DNA of 52,458 nt from a virus, in the IMG/VR virus record IMGVR_UViG_3300045283_000148, positions 1 through 52,458 of that record. One strand, written 5' to 3'. Made by a program: the position numbers and the translations under genes. Below, piece by piece: positions 28,911 through 36,305 of the stretch; the first letter of the stretch is position 1, and each line of letters begins with the position of its first letter. The notes under the pieces were generated by a model that was given only the letters and a program-made list of their open reading frames with translations, was not told the DNA's origin and ran no database searches.

Positions 28911-29460
28911 CCCATCTTTGCTTTGCGCTTTTGCTCATAAGTTCTCGCGTCTTGGGAGAGTGTTTCCATCCCATATGCGGTGTGACAGGTCGCCTGTTCT
29001 TTGTCTGCTCGCTTTGCGTAGACCATCGCACGTTGCCCGGTTCGTAGTTGCCGTCGTTGTTGATGCGGTCGATGGATAGCCCCGGAGGTCGTTCGCCAAT
29101 TTCGGCAAGGATGTCAGCGAGAAAGTTGGTGAAGTCCTTCCATCGTTCGCAGACTTGTATACCGCGCGCACCATAATTCTTGAAGCCCGGACGATTCGGG
29201 TTGGTGCAGCGCTGAACGATGTTGTGCCAAGCATCGTAAAGCGGGTGGACTTTCGTTCGAGCGTAGCCGTGCTTGAAGCTCTTTCCACAACCACAGGAGC
29301 AATTCTTGCGAGTGCGTAGATCACCTACTCGTCGGTTGCAGGAGTTGCCGCAGTCGCATTGGCACAGCCAAACGACTTTGTTGTTGGCGTCGGTGTGTAA
29401 CGCGCAGATAGCGGTCAGTCGACCGAAGCGATGGTTTGAGATATCTGCTGGTTTGGGCAT
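28894..29460 (-). CDS. HNH homing endonuclease, antisense in the late operon
   Basis: A 188-residue protein. An N-terminal zinc-ribbon-like part (FGRLTAICALHTDANNKVVW, CQCDCGNSC, then CSCGCGKSF) is followed by YDAWHNIVQRCTNPNRPGF, GIQVCERWKDFTNFLADI and the HNH core SIDRINNDGNYEPGNVRWST. It is a clear paralogue of the gene at 48542-49063. It is the only sizeable minus-strand gene in the late operon and sits between the endolysin and the fibre gene, consistent with independent insertion. Confidence 0.88.
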   Translation of the reverse strand: MPKPADISNHRFGRLTAICALHTDANNKVVWLCQCDCGNSCNRRVGDLRTRKNCSCGCGKSFKHGYARTKVHPLYDAWHNIVQRCTNPNRPGFKNYGARGIQVCERWKDFTNFLADILAEIGERPPGLSIDRINNDGNYEPGNVRWSTQSEQTKNRRPVTPHMGWKHSPKTRELMSKSAKQRWAKQPR

Positions 29461-29545
29461 CGAGCTGCTCCATCAGTTCGAAGTCAAGTGGCGGCTGACG
29501 TTCCAAGCGTCGGCCGCTGCGCATTATAGCGGGGTTCCGCTGTGA
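29461..29545 (+). pseudogene. Possible 3' remnant of a gene displaced by the HNH insertion
   Basis: Beginning at the HNH start, 27 codons are open on the plus strand ([20 protein letters not shown], then AHYSGVPL) and end at a TGA that overlaps the fibre GTG (GTGA). Such overlaps in this genome normally join two real genes, so this may be the surviving end of the gene that once preceded the fibre. The frame continues backwards into the HNH gene only by chance. Confidence 0.35.
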
Positions 29546-31029
29546 CAGCGATCATCCCGTTCAACGTGTGGGTCGACCGCTTCACCGACGCGGAGTTTTC
29601 GCTGTTCCGCACGCGCATGCGTGGCATCCAGTTCGTCGGCCCAAATATCTTGCGGCGCTGGGACCAGGCGGTGGCGGTCAACCTCGTCGACCTCGACGAC
29701 CCGATCATACCGTTGTTCAAGGATGCGTTGATTCGAGAGGGTATCCTCCTGCCCGCGCGCGCTGAGTTGGTGTTCTCTACTGATGGCACCAGCCCGACGC
29801 CTCCGGTTGAGGGTGCGGGCGCGATGGGGCCGCAAGGTCCGGCAGGTCCGCCTGGGCCGCAAGGTCCACAAGGTCCGGCCGGTGCAGATGGCGCACAAGG
29901 CGCGACAGGGCTGCAAGGTGGGCAAGGTCCGAAGGGTGATCCCGGTGTACAGGGCACTGCTGGCACACCCGGCACGACCGGATCGCAAGGGCCGAAGGGT
30001 GACAAGGGCGACACCGGCAGCACCGGACCAGCGGGCGCTGATGGTGCGCAAGGCTTGCAGGGGCCGAGTGGACCGCAAGGCCCGCAGGGGCCGCAGGGGC
30101 CGCAGGGGCCGACGGGACCAGCAGGCATCGCCAGTGGTCCACCACAAGGCCGCCTGACATTGCAGACTGCCACGCCGGTGATGACGTCCACGCAGAGTGC
30201 GAAAACGACGATACTGTATTCGCCTTATTGCGGCAGTCAGGTGCCGATTTACGACGGCGCCAACATGGTTATGACGACGTTCGCCGAATTGAGCGTCGCC
30301 ACCACCGACACAACCAAGAGCCCCGCCGCGATCGGAGCATCCAAGGTCAATGACTGGTTCATCTGGAATGATGCCGGAGCCATCCGTCTTGGCCACGGCC
30401 CGGACTGGACTAGCGACACAACGCGGTCGGCCGCTACCGCGCTCACAATCGTCAATGGCATTCTGCTTAACAACGTCTCGATCACCAACGGCCCGGCGGC
30501 ACAGCGTGGCACCTATGTCGGCACCACACGCAGCAATGCGGGCTCAACACTGGACTGGATTTATGGAACGGTGGCGGCGGCTCCGGTTGCGGGATTGTTT
30601 GGTGTCTGGAATATGTACAATCGAGTTTATGTATCGAGCTTAGTGGGCGATCTTGCTGACAGTTGGACGTATAGTTTGGCTGCGGTGCGGGCAGCCAATG
30701 CTAAAACTACGATGCGACATAGTTTCGTTAGTGGTGTGGCTGAAGACGCTTTTGAAGCTGTTTATACTTCTCATGGGACAGGTGCAACCGTAGTGATTGT
30801 GGGTGTTTGTTATGATGTAACCAATGCATTTAGTGGAGTAACCGGTTTTGCATTCGGGCTTGGAACGGCGTCTGTGTCACTGATGGGTGTCCATATTACT
30901 ACTGCTTTAGGGTTTCATTTTTTTCAGGCTGGAGAGTCGGCTGGTGCTGCGACCAGTGCAAATTTATTCGGAGATAACGCTGATGCTACACTCTATAAAA
31001 CAGGTATCGTTTTCAAGGGGTGGATGTGA
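29542..31029 (+). CDS. Collagen-like tail fibre protein
   Basis: A 495-residue protein starting at GTG 29542. The N-terminal ~95 residues ([40 protein letters not shown]) probably anchor it to the virion. About 96-200 is a Gly-x-y collagen-like run ([19 protein letters not shown] and similar), forming a rigid trimeric shaft. The remaining ~295 residues are a beta-rich head likely to bind the host surface. From about 30600 the codon usage becomes more AT-rich, suggesting the tip was acquired separately. Confidence 0.85.
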   Translation: MTAIIPFNVWVDRFTDAEFSLFRTRMRGIQFVGPNILRRWDQAVAVNLVDLDDPIIPLFKDALIREGILLPARAELVFSTDGTSPTPPVEGAGAMGPQGPAGPPGPQGPQGPAGADGAQGATGLQGGQGPKGDPGVQGTAGTPGTTGSQGPKGDKGDTGSTGPAGADGAQGLQGPSGPQGPQGPQGPQGPTGPAGIASGPPQGRLTLQTATPVMTSTQSAKTTILYSPYCGSQVPIYDGANMVMTTFAELSVATTDTTKSPAAIGASKVNDWFIWNDAGAIRLGHGPDWTSDTTRSAATALTIVNGILLNNVSITNGPAAQRGTYVGTTRSNAGSTLDWIYGTVAAAPVAGLFGVWNMYNRVYVSSLVGDLADSWTYSLAAVRAANAKTTMRHSFVSGVAEDAFEAVYTSHGTGATVVIVGVCYDVTNAFSGVTGFAFGLGTASVSLMGVHITTALGFHFFQAGESAGAATSANLFGDNADATLYKTGIVFKGWM

Positions 31030-31442
31030 TGGATGCGGCAACGCTCAATGATGCCATCGCTGAAGTCTGCCCCGTGATCAGTACGAGCGTGGGGAAAGCG
31101 GATGATCGAGCAACTTGGTCATTCGTACCTGGGGCCAATGCGACACAGCCGCAGATCGACGCTGGCAACAATGTCATCGCGACCATACCCATTGACACCA
31201 AAGCTGTTGGCTTATCGACGGAAGAATTTATCAGCCGATGGACCAATGCCGAATATCTAGCGCTGGAAAAAAAACGTGCAGCCGATATCACAGCCAACAA
31301 GGTCGGCAACGCCAAAAATTGGGATCAGGTGATCGCCGGTTCGACAATCAATATGAACAAGCAAAAGGTACAGAGCCTGAAAGCTGATCTGGTGACCGAC
31401 GGCATCCTGACGCAAGCGCGGGCGGATGAGATCTTTGCATGA
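31029..31442 (+). CDS. Fibre-associated hypothetical protein
   Basis: A 137-residue protein from ATG 31029, overlapping the fibre stop (TGATG). N-terminal [20 protein letters not shown] looks globular. The C-terminal half is helical: FISRWTNAEYLALEKKRAAD, then KNWDQVIAGSTINMNKQKVQ and DLVTDGILTQARADEIF. The second half resembles the anchor segment of the preceding fibre ([22 protein letters not shown]), so it may bind the same virion site or act as the fibre's chaperone. Confidence 0.6.
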   Translation: MDAATLNDAIAEVCPVISTSVGKADDRATWSFVPGANATQPQIDAGNNVIATIPIDTKAVGLSTEEFISRWTNAEYLALEKKRAADITANKVGNAKNWDQVIAGSTINMNKQKVQSLKADLVTDGILTQARADEIFA

Positions 31443-31509
31443 AAGAGATGAGCACCGGCTGAGCGTGACGGGCTTCATCTCGGCTAGGCGAATTCGATAG
31501 GAGGGCAAC

Positions 31510-31893
31510 ATGGCGATCGGTATGGGCAGCATCATCGGCATCGGCCTGAAGGTCGTGGCCAACAGAGACAAGATCGCCGCAGCATGGCAAACAATCGTTC
31601 CGATCGTGCAGGAAGTGCGTCGCAATTATCCGAAGATCATCGACTTGCTCGACGAGATCGCGCCGGGGTTAACGACGCCGAAGGCGGAGCCCGAGGGATT
31701 CTCGGTCGAGTGGCTACAGGAAAGCTTGAACACGCTGATGGATGCGAAGTTGATCGTGGATGGAGAATACGGCACGGCAACCAAGGAGGCCGTGACCATG
31801 TATCAGCAGGCCCATAGTCTTGTGCCAGACGGTTGGGCGGGTGTGGCTACCCAGGCATCGATCTACGAAGAACTGGCAAAGCACAAAAAATGA
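31510..31893 (+). CDS. Peptidoglycan-binding domain protein
   Basis: A 127-residue protein with AGGAGG before its ATG. The N-terminal helical part (MAIGMGSIIGIGLKVVANRD) is followed from about residue 65 by a PG_binding_1-like repeat: VEWLQESLNTLMDAKLIVDG, then EYGTATKEAVTMYQQAHSLV. It probably binds cell wall, either as an accessory to lysis or as a virion component. The 67 bases before it (31443-31509) hold nothing recognised. Confidence 0.7.
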   Translation: MAIGMGSIIGIGLKVVANRDKIAAAWQTIVPIVQEVRRNYPKIIDLLDEIAPGLTTPKAEPEGFSVEWLQESLNTLMDAKLIVDGEYGTATKEAVTMYQQAHSLVPDGWAGVATQASIYEELAKHKK

Positions 31894-32216
31894 GTCCCGG
31901 CGGTGCAATCGAGGAAGTCGGCAAGGCCACGGGCAGCTTCATCGATGCCTTGAAGCGCGAACCGCTGTCGCTTGCCCTTGTACTAATGAACCTGGCGCTG
32001 CTGGGTTTCTTCTGGCTCATCCTCAATGCCGTGGCAGCGCAGCGCGAGCGGGAAGTCAACCTCATGTACGAAGACAAAAAAGAAGTGCGCGAGCTGATCG
32101 CCAAATGCGTCGTGCCATCGCGTACCGAATTACAGAACCGTGCCGATCTGCCGCTGAATCTATGGCCACCGCTTCCGGTTCCGCGTCCACCGGAAGCCGA
32201 TCAAGATCAGCCATGA
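31890..32216 (+). CDS. Membrane protein of a second lysis-like cluster
   Basis: A 108-residue protein from ATG 31890 (ATGA overlap). The cytoplasmic start MSPGGAIEEVGKATGSFIDA is followed by one membrane segment (about 27-47, LSLALVLMNLALLGFFWLIL), a charged helix (QREREVNLMYEDKKEVRELI) with one Cys, and a Pro-rich tail. The layout resembles an inner-membrane spanin (Rz-like) or a pinholin partner. It is coupled to the next small membrane gene. Confidence 0.6.
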   Translation: MSPGGAIEEVGKATGSFIDALKREPLSLALVLMNLALLGFFWLILNAVAAQREREVNLMYEDKKEVRELIAKCVVPSRTELQNRADLPLNLWPPLPVPRPPEADQDQP

Positions 32217-32323
32217 ACTGGCGGGACATACTGCGAGCCGTCGCCTGGATTGCGCTGATCGGGTTCATATTGACGGCGCTGATCGTCTTCATATGGACGA
32301 CAGTTCAAGGCGTCATGGGGTGA
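32213..32323 (+). CDS. Micro membrane protein
   Basis: A 36-residue protein, MNWRDILRAVAWIALIGFIL then TALIVFIWTTVQGVMG, almost entirely one membrane helix. The ATG overlaps the previous stop. With the preceding gene it could form a holin/spanin pair. No family is recognised. Confidence 0.55.
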   Translation: MNWRDILRAVAWIALIGFILTALIVFIWTTVQGVMG

Positions 32324-32327
32324 GAAC

Positions 32328-32717
32328 ATGCCTCTTCGTGGACCGCTGTGGGACTGGGTTGGGCTCGACACGATCGCGAGCCAGCTCACGCGCATGGAAC
32401 GTAAGATCGACCAACTATTAACAGGTCAAGCCAGAGGAAAGGAACTGATCATGGCTGAAGCAGAAGAGATCGCAAACTTGGTGCAACAGGTGCAGGCGAA
32501 CAAGGACGTCACGGCGAGCGCCACGCTCGCGCTGCAAGGGTTGCTTGATCGGGTATCCAGCCTGGATCAGCAGCTTGCCGATGCAATCGCCAATGCGGGC
32601 AGCGACGTATCGCCCGAGATCAGGGCGGCGGCTGACGCGCTGGCGGCCAATACTGCAGCCCTGCAAGATGCGGTCCCGCACATTTCGGCGGCGATCAAGG
32701 CCAACACCACGAAGTGA
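32328..32717 (+). CDS. Helical hypothetical protein
   Basis: A 129-residue protein. MPLRGPLWDWVGLDTIASQL leads into two helical stretches, EEIANLVQQVQANKDVTASA and DRVSSLDQQLADAIANAGSD. It ends with AAADALAANTAALQDAVPHI. It has no membrane segment. A strong internal ATG at 32451 (MAEAEEIANLV), preceded by AAAGGAA, is an alternative or second start. The family resembles short phage proteins with a QLQANxDATAS pattern; the function is unknown. Confidence 0.6.
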   Translation: MPLRGPLWDWVGLDTIASQLTRMERKIDQLLTGQARGKELIMAEAEEIANLVQQVQANKDVTASATLALQGLLDRVSSLDQQLADAIANAGSDVSPEIRAAADALAANTAALQDAVPHISAAIKANTTK

Positions 32718-32718
32718 G

Positions 32719-32937
32719 ATGGACATCGATATAAGCGATGCGCCTCATACCAGAGAAGTGATGCTGGATGGGCTGCGGCAGGCGCTGCAGGCGCGCGTGG
32801 GGGCCATCTGGAACAACGTGACGCTGGCCGGCGAGTCGTCGCAGGGACCGCGCTTCAAGGAAGGCATCACGCAAGCCATCACGTATTACGAGCAAGCGTG
32901 GAAGGCCATCAACGACACCTTGCCGAACGACGAGTAG
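32719..32937 (+). CDS. Small hypothetical protein
   Basis: A 72-residue protein: MDIDISDAPHTREVMLDGLR, QALQARVGAIWNNVTLAGES, KEGITQAITYYEQAWKAIND. It starts 1 base after the previous stop. It may be a small virion-associated protein; the family is not recognised. A structured 120-base gap follows before the head genes. Confidence 0.6.
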   Translation: MDIDISDAPHTREVMLDGLRQALQARVGAIWNNVTLAGESSQGPRFKEGITQAITYYEQAWKAINDTLPNDE

Positions 32938-32970
32938 CTTCTTTCTCCAGTCTGTCCGTCCCCACGTCGT

Positions 32971-33037
32971 GCTGTTGGAAGAAGCCAACAGCGGGAGATG
33001 CCACGCATTCATCTAGCCATGCGTCGGCGCCTCCCGC
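32971..33037 (+). promoter_or_regulatory. Two adjacent RNA hairpins upstream of the head operon
   Basis: Hairpin 1: GCTGTTGG (32971-32978) pairs perfectly with CCAACAGC (32985-32992) across a 6-base loop. Hairpin 2 is nested: GCGGGAG (32991-32997) pairs with CTCCCGC (33031-33037), and inside it ACGCAT (33003-33008) pairs with ATGCGT (33019-33024). The whole lies in the 121-base gap between 32937 and 33059. It may control termination, mRNA processing or stability so that capsid genes are expressed at a different level. Confidence 0.5.
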
Positions 33038-33058
33038 CTAATCCAAAGGGTAGAAGCC

Positions 33059-34264
33059 ATGTCGAACAAATCAAGGAAACCCAAGGTTGATGACGGCCTG
33101 TTCGATGATAGCGAGATTTCACTGACCGAGATTGTTGCGCTCGATGCTCCCGCTGCCGAGCGCTTCGGAATGCGTATCACTCCGAGCGGTTATTTGGTGG
33201 CTGAGCCGCGCATCGCTCGCACCGGTATTCAACTCTACAAGGGGTGCGAGGTCGGACGGCCCGACATGGAGCAGGTCCGCGTCTATCGGCCTGAGGCCGA
33301 GGTGTTCGACAAACGGGCAATGGCATCGCTCGCGCACCGGCCGATCACGCTCGACCATCCCGACATTGCCGTCGATGCAAGCAACTGGAAAAAACACGCC
33401 GTCGGTCATTCTACTGGGGATGTCGCGCGCGATGGTGAATTCGTCCGGGTGCCGCTGACCCTGATGGATCAAGCCGCGATCGACGCGGCGCGTTCCGGCA
33501 AATCGCAATTGAGCGTTGGTTATGGCGCGAAGCTGCGATGGGAGCCGGGCGAGACCAGTGACGGCCAGCTTTACGACGCCATGCAGACTGAAATCAGAGC
33601 CAACCACATCGCGCTTGTCAGTCAGGCGCGCGGTGGTCCCAGCCTCCGAATAGGAGATAGCAGAAAGGAGAATGCCATGACTGAGCGCGTGATCAATCTG
33701 GATGGTGTGAACATCCAACTGGAAGACCGAGACGGACAGGTTCTTGAGCGCCATCTCAAGAAGCTAGACGAGAAGTTCATTGCTGATCAGGAAACCGCCG
33801 AGGAGCTCAAGAAAAAGATTGCCGAACTACAGGCTCGGTTGAAAGAGCTCGAGAAGACAGGCGACACCAAGGACGGCGAGATCATCGGCCTGACCAAGAA
33901 ACTGGCCGATGCCGAATGGACGCCGGCAAAAGTCGATGAAGCCGTCCGCAATCGTCTGGAACTGTTCGAGCGTGCTCGTCGCGCGCTCGGCGACAAGCTC
34001 GTGACTGACGGCAAGACCGACGCTGAAATCAAGCGCCAGGTCGTGGTTGCCGAGCTCGGTGACGAAGAAGCCAAGACGATGTCGGACGAGGCCATCGCTG
34101 GCGTATTCCGTGCCGTCACCCGAGAGACCAAGAAGGACGATGGCCTGCGGCGCACAGTCGATGCGCTGTCCCGGCCGCTGCCGACAATGACTCCCTCTCA
34201 GATAGCTCACCAGAAATATACCGAGCGCCTGGCCAATGCTCACAAGCAAAAAAAGAGCGCGTAA
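33059..34264 (+). CDS. Prohead protease (DUF2213) fused to scaffold region
   Basis: A 401-residue protein. Residues about 15-205 are a DUF2213 domain, seen as ERFGMRITPSGYLVAEPRIA, LAHRPITLDHPDI, VGHSTGDV, GKSQLSVGYGAKLRW and HIALVSQARGG. This family occupies the place of capsid-maturation proteases. The rest (about 207-401) is a coiled coil (EELKKKIAELQARLKELEKT) with a helical tail, typical of a scaffold. AAAGGG lies before the ATG. It precedes decoration and capsid genes, as expected. Confidence 0.85.
   Translation: MSNKSRKPKVDDGLFDDSEISLTEIVALDAPAAERFGMRITPSGYLVAEPRIARTGIQLYKGCEVGRPDMEQVRVYRPEAEVFDKRAMASLAHRPITLDHPDIAVDASNWKKHAVGHSTGDVARDGEFVRVPLTLMDQAAIDAARSGKSQLSVGYGAKLRWEPGETSDGQLYDAMQTEIRANHIALVSQARGGPSLRIGDSRKENAMTERVINLDGVNIQLEDRDGQVLERHLKKLDEKFIADQETAEELKKKIAELQARLKELEKTGDTKDGEIIGLTKKLADAEWTPAKVDEAVRNRLELFERARRALGDKLVTDGKTDAEIKRQVVVAELGDEEAKTMSDEAIAGVFRAVTRETKKDDGLRRTVDALSRPLPTMTPSQIAHQKYTERLANAHKQKKSA
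33677..34264 (+). CDS. Nested scaffold protein (internal start)
   Basis: Within the protease-scaffold gene, AAAGGAG is followed by 6 bases and then ATG 33677 (MTERVINLDGVNIQLEDRDG), exactly where the protease domain ends and the coiled coil begins. An in-frame internal start would make a free 195-residue scaffold in excess over the protease, as lambda does with C and Nu3. It is inferred from the ribosome site and domain boundary. Confidence 0.6.
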   Translation: MTERVINLDGVNIQLEDRDGQVLERHLKKLDEKFIADQETAEELKKKIAELQARLKELEKTGDTKDGEIIGLTKKLADAEWTPAKVDEAVRNRLELFERARRALGDKLVTDGKTDAEIKRQVVVAELGDEEAKTMSDEAIAGVFRAVTRETKKDDGLRRTVDALSRPLPTMTPSQIAHQKYTERLANAHKQKKSA

Positions 34265-34301
34265 GTAAACCCAACCTAACCCAGCGAAAGGAGGCATGAC
34301 C

Positions 34302-34772
34302 ATGCCTGCTGTTCAAACTTCTTATAGCGCAACGATGCAGCCTGCCTTTGAAGGCATGACTGGCACCATGCGTGAGGATGATGTCGTTGATACCCGCATC
34401 TGTGAGACCTCGGCCGGGATCGGCTTCGGCCGGGCGGTGTCGGAAGGCACCAACGCTCGCGGTGCCGTGCTCGGTGGTGCCACCAAGTTCATCGGCATCA
34501 CGCTTGCCGATACTACCTTGGTTATTCAATCGGGCCAGACCGTCGACCAGTATCAGCAATACTCCAACATGGCAGTACGGCTCGAGGGCGATGTCTGGGT
34601 GCGTGTCGTTGCGGCCGTCAGCCATGGGTCGCCGGCAACCTACAGTTCGACCACGGGACAGCTCAACCCGGCCTCTGCCGGTGTCGCAATCCCAAACTCG
34701 CGCTACCTCACCTCTGCTGGTGCCGGTGCGCTCGCATTGCTGCAACTCACCGCAGCGGGTCCGGGCGCCTGA
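34302..34772 (+). CDS. Capsid decoration/structural protein (DUF2190-like)
   Basis: A 156-residue protein. ATG 34302 is preferred because AGGAGG is 7 bases before it (ATG 34296 would be only 1 base from it). Segments MREDDVVDTRICETSAGIGF, RAVSEGTNARGAVLGGATKF, DQYQQYSNMAVRLEGDVWVR and the Ala/Gly-rich end are typical of the small beta-rich proteins encoded between protease and DUF2184 capsid genes, usually head decoration proteins. Confidence 0.75.
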   Translation: MPAVQTSYSATMQPAFEGMTGTMREDDVVDTRICETSAGIGFGRAVSEGTNARGAVLGGATKFIGITLADTTLVIQSGQTVDQYQQYSNMAVRLEGDVWVRVVAAVSHGSPATYSSTTGQLNPASAGVAIPNSRYLTSAGAGALALLQLTAAGPGA

Positions 34773-34800
34773 TCCGCCCCGCGAACAGGGAGACACCAAG

Positions 34801-35748
34801 ATGAATTATCAATTCGGCGATGCTGCGCAGATAGCTCTCAGCTTCGTGCAGCAACAGGCGCAGGTGATTGAACCTCAGGTGTATGAGATTCAGTATCCTG
34901 AAATTCAATACCCGAATCTTGTTCCGGTCGATACCTCTGGCAACGAGTGGGCCAAATCGATCGGGTTCTATGCACAGGACAGAGTTGGTCAGGCAGCGTG
35001 GTTCAATCATCTGGCGAACGACGTTCCGTTCGCGGATATCTCACGGCAAAAGTTCGAGCAGGCCATCGAAATGGCTGCGGTCGGCTACTACTGGACGATG
35101 GAAGAAATCGGCCAGCAGCAGATGATCCCCAACATGAATCTGATAGTCGAGCGCGCTGCCGCCGCGCGTCGGGCTTCCGAGGAAATGATCGATAGTATCG
35201 CATTCTTCGGCGATACCACAAAGAACTGGACCGGGCTGACCAATGACGCAAATGTCACGGTCACCAACGCAACGGCAGACGGCACCGGTTCATCGGCATT
35301 GTGGTCAACCAAGACCGCCATCCAGATCGCCCGCGACATCAACCAGATCTTGTCAGGGATCTATACCGCCTCGTTGACTACCGAGACCGCCGATACGCTG
35401 TTGCTGCCACCGGATCGGTTCACCACGCTGGCGGGAACGCTGGTTACCAACACGGCAGTAACCGGACTCCAGCTGGTGACGCAGGGCAATGCTTACACCG
35501 CGCTCACCGGCAATCCACTCACCATTCGCACGGTGCGCGGGCTGGAGACTGCGGGTGCTGGCGGCATTGCCCGCGCCATCGCGTATCGCAACGATGCGCA
35601 GATCCTCAAACTACATCTGCCGATGACGTTCAACTTCCGGCCGGCGATGCAGGTCACAGCGCTCCGGTTCGATGTGCCCGGCATCTTCCGCACCGGCGGC
35701 CTCGAGATCAGGCGTCCGAAGAGTCTGCGATACTTGGATGGAATTTAG
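34801..35748 (+). CDS. Major capsid protein (DUF2184)
   Basis: A 315-residue protein with AGGGAG before ATG 34801. Family features are YPEIQYPNLVPVDTSGNEWA near the N-terminus, GYYWTMEEIGQQQM (about 98-111), AARRASEEMIDSIAFFGDTT, TADTLLLPPDRFTTLAGTLV, and LPMTFNFRPAMQVTALRFDV near the end. DUF2184 proteins form the icosahedral shell in phages with the DUF2213/DUF2190 set. There is no N-terminal delta region, in keeping with a separate scaffold. Confidence 0.9.
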   Translation: MNYQFGDAAQIALSFVQQQAQVIEPQVYEIQYPEIQYPNLVPVDTSGNEWAKSIGFYAQDRVGQAAWFNHLANDVPFADISRQKFEQAIEMAAVGYYWTMEEIGQQQMIPNMNLIVERAAAARRASEEMIDSIAFFGDTTKNWTGLTNDANVTVTNATADGTGSSALWSTKTAIQIARDINQILSGIYTASLTTETADTLLLPPDRFTTLAGTLVTNTAVTGLQLVTQGNAYTALTGNPLTIRTVRGLETAGAGGIARAIAYRNDAQILKLHLPMTFNFRPAMQVTALRFDVPGIFRTGGLEIRRPKSLRYLDGI

Positions 35749-35787
35749 TGATCCACACGGGAATCACACCAATGAAAGGAGCGTCCC

Positions 35788-36240
35788 ATGGCTGAGCAAA
35801 AGGAAGTTGCGAAGCAGAAGATCAGCGTCAAAAACACCGGCAAGGCCGACAACGTGCTGCACGATGTCGACGGTGGGGCAAAGACTATCGGCCCAGGCCA
35901 AGAGGCCGAGCTCGAGGTCGCGGAGCCGCAGGCAAAGATCCTGCAAGAGGCATCGAAGAAAGGCAGTCCTCTCGTGGTTTCTGGCCACGAGCCCGAAAAA
36001 GAAGAGCCATCCGAGGTCGAGAAGGCAACACCGGAGGAGCACAGCCATCGGGCCGCCTTGGCAAAGAAGGAAGCCGAGGACATGAAGGCGGGTTACGAAG
36101 CCGACAAGGAGCGGCGCGAGAAGGACGAAAAGAGGCTCGGCTCCAAGCGTGCCGCCGAAACCGGTATTCGCTTGTTTGCCCGCGGCGTAGAGCCCGAGGT
36201 CGTGACCGCGCCGCCGGATGCGCCTCCCGAGAAGAAGTAA
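35788..36240 (+). CDS. Charged hypothetical protein after the capsid gene
   Basis: A 150-residue protein with AAAGGAG before its ATG. Residues 1-60 may be a small beta domain (KISVKNTGKADNVLHDVDGG, TIGPGQEAELEVAEPQAKIL). The rest is Lys/Glu-rich and helical (KKEAEDMKAGYEADKERREK) with a Pro-rich end. The first part resembles short head-fibre or decoration-like proteins that follow capsid genes; this is weak. Confidence 0.65.
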   Translation: MAEQKEVAKQKISVKNTGKADNVLHDVDGGAKTIGPGQEAELEVAEPQAKILQEASKKGSPLVVSGHEPEKEEPSEVEKATPEEHSHRAALAKKEAEDMKAGYEADKERREKDEKRLGSKRAAETGIRLFARGVEPEVVTAPPDAPPEKK

Positions 36241-36250
36241 GCGCCTCACA

Positions 36251-36276
36251 AGGGGCGCCCGCTCGCCCCTCTTTCT
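36251..36276 (+). terminator. Intrinsic terminator-like hairpin
   Basis: AGGGGCG (36251-36257) pairs with CGCCCCT (36264-36270) across a 6-base loop, followed by CTTTCT. It lies in the 65-base gap after the capsid block. The short T-run suggests partial termination, which would lower expression of the following genes relative to capsid. Confidence 0.6.
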
Positions 36277-36305
36277 CACATCACTGAATGCAGGAGGGCT
36301 TCGCT

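Noticed and set aside
29830-30120. Possible CRISPR or tandem repeat array
   Set aside because: The repeats are in-frame Gly-Pro-Gln codons of a collagen-like shaft, without repeat-spacer structure.
29484-30396. Long minus-strand frames rich in Gly-Pro-Cys or Thr-Leu-Arg opposite the collagen-like fibre
   Set aside because: They are the reverse complement of the Gly-x-y repeat DNA; the plus frame has clear collagen and fibre features and the flanking genes are plus-strand.
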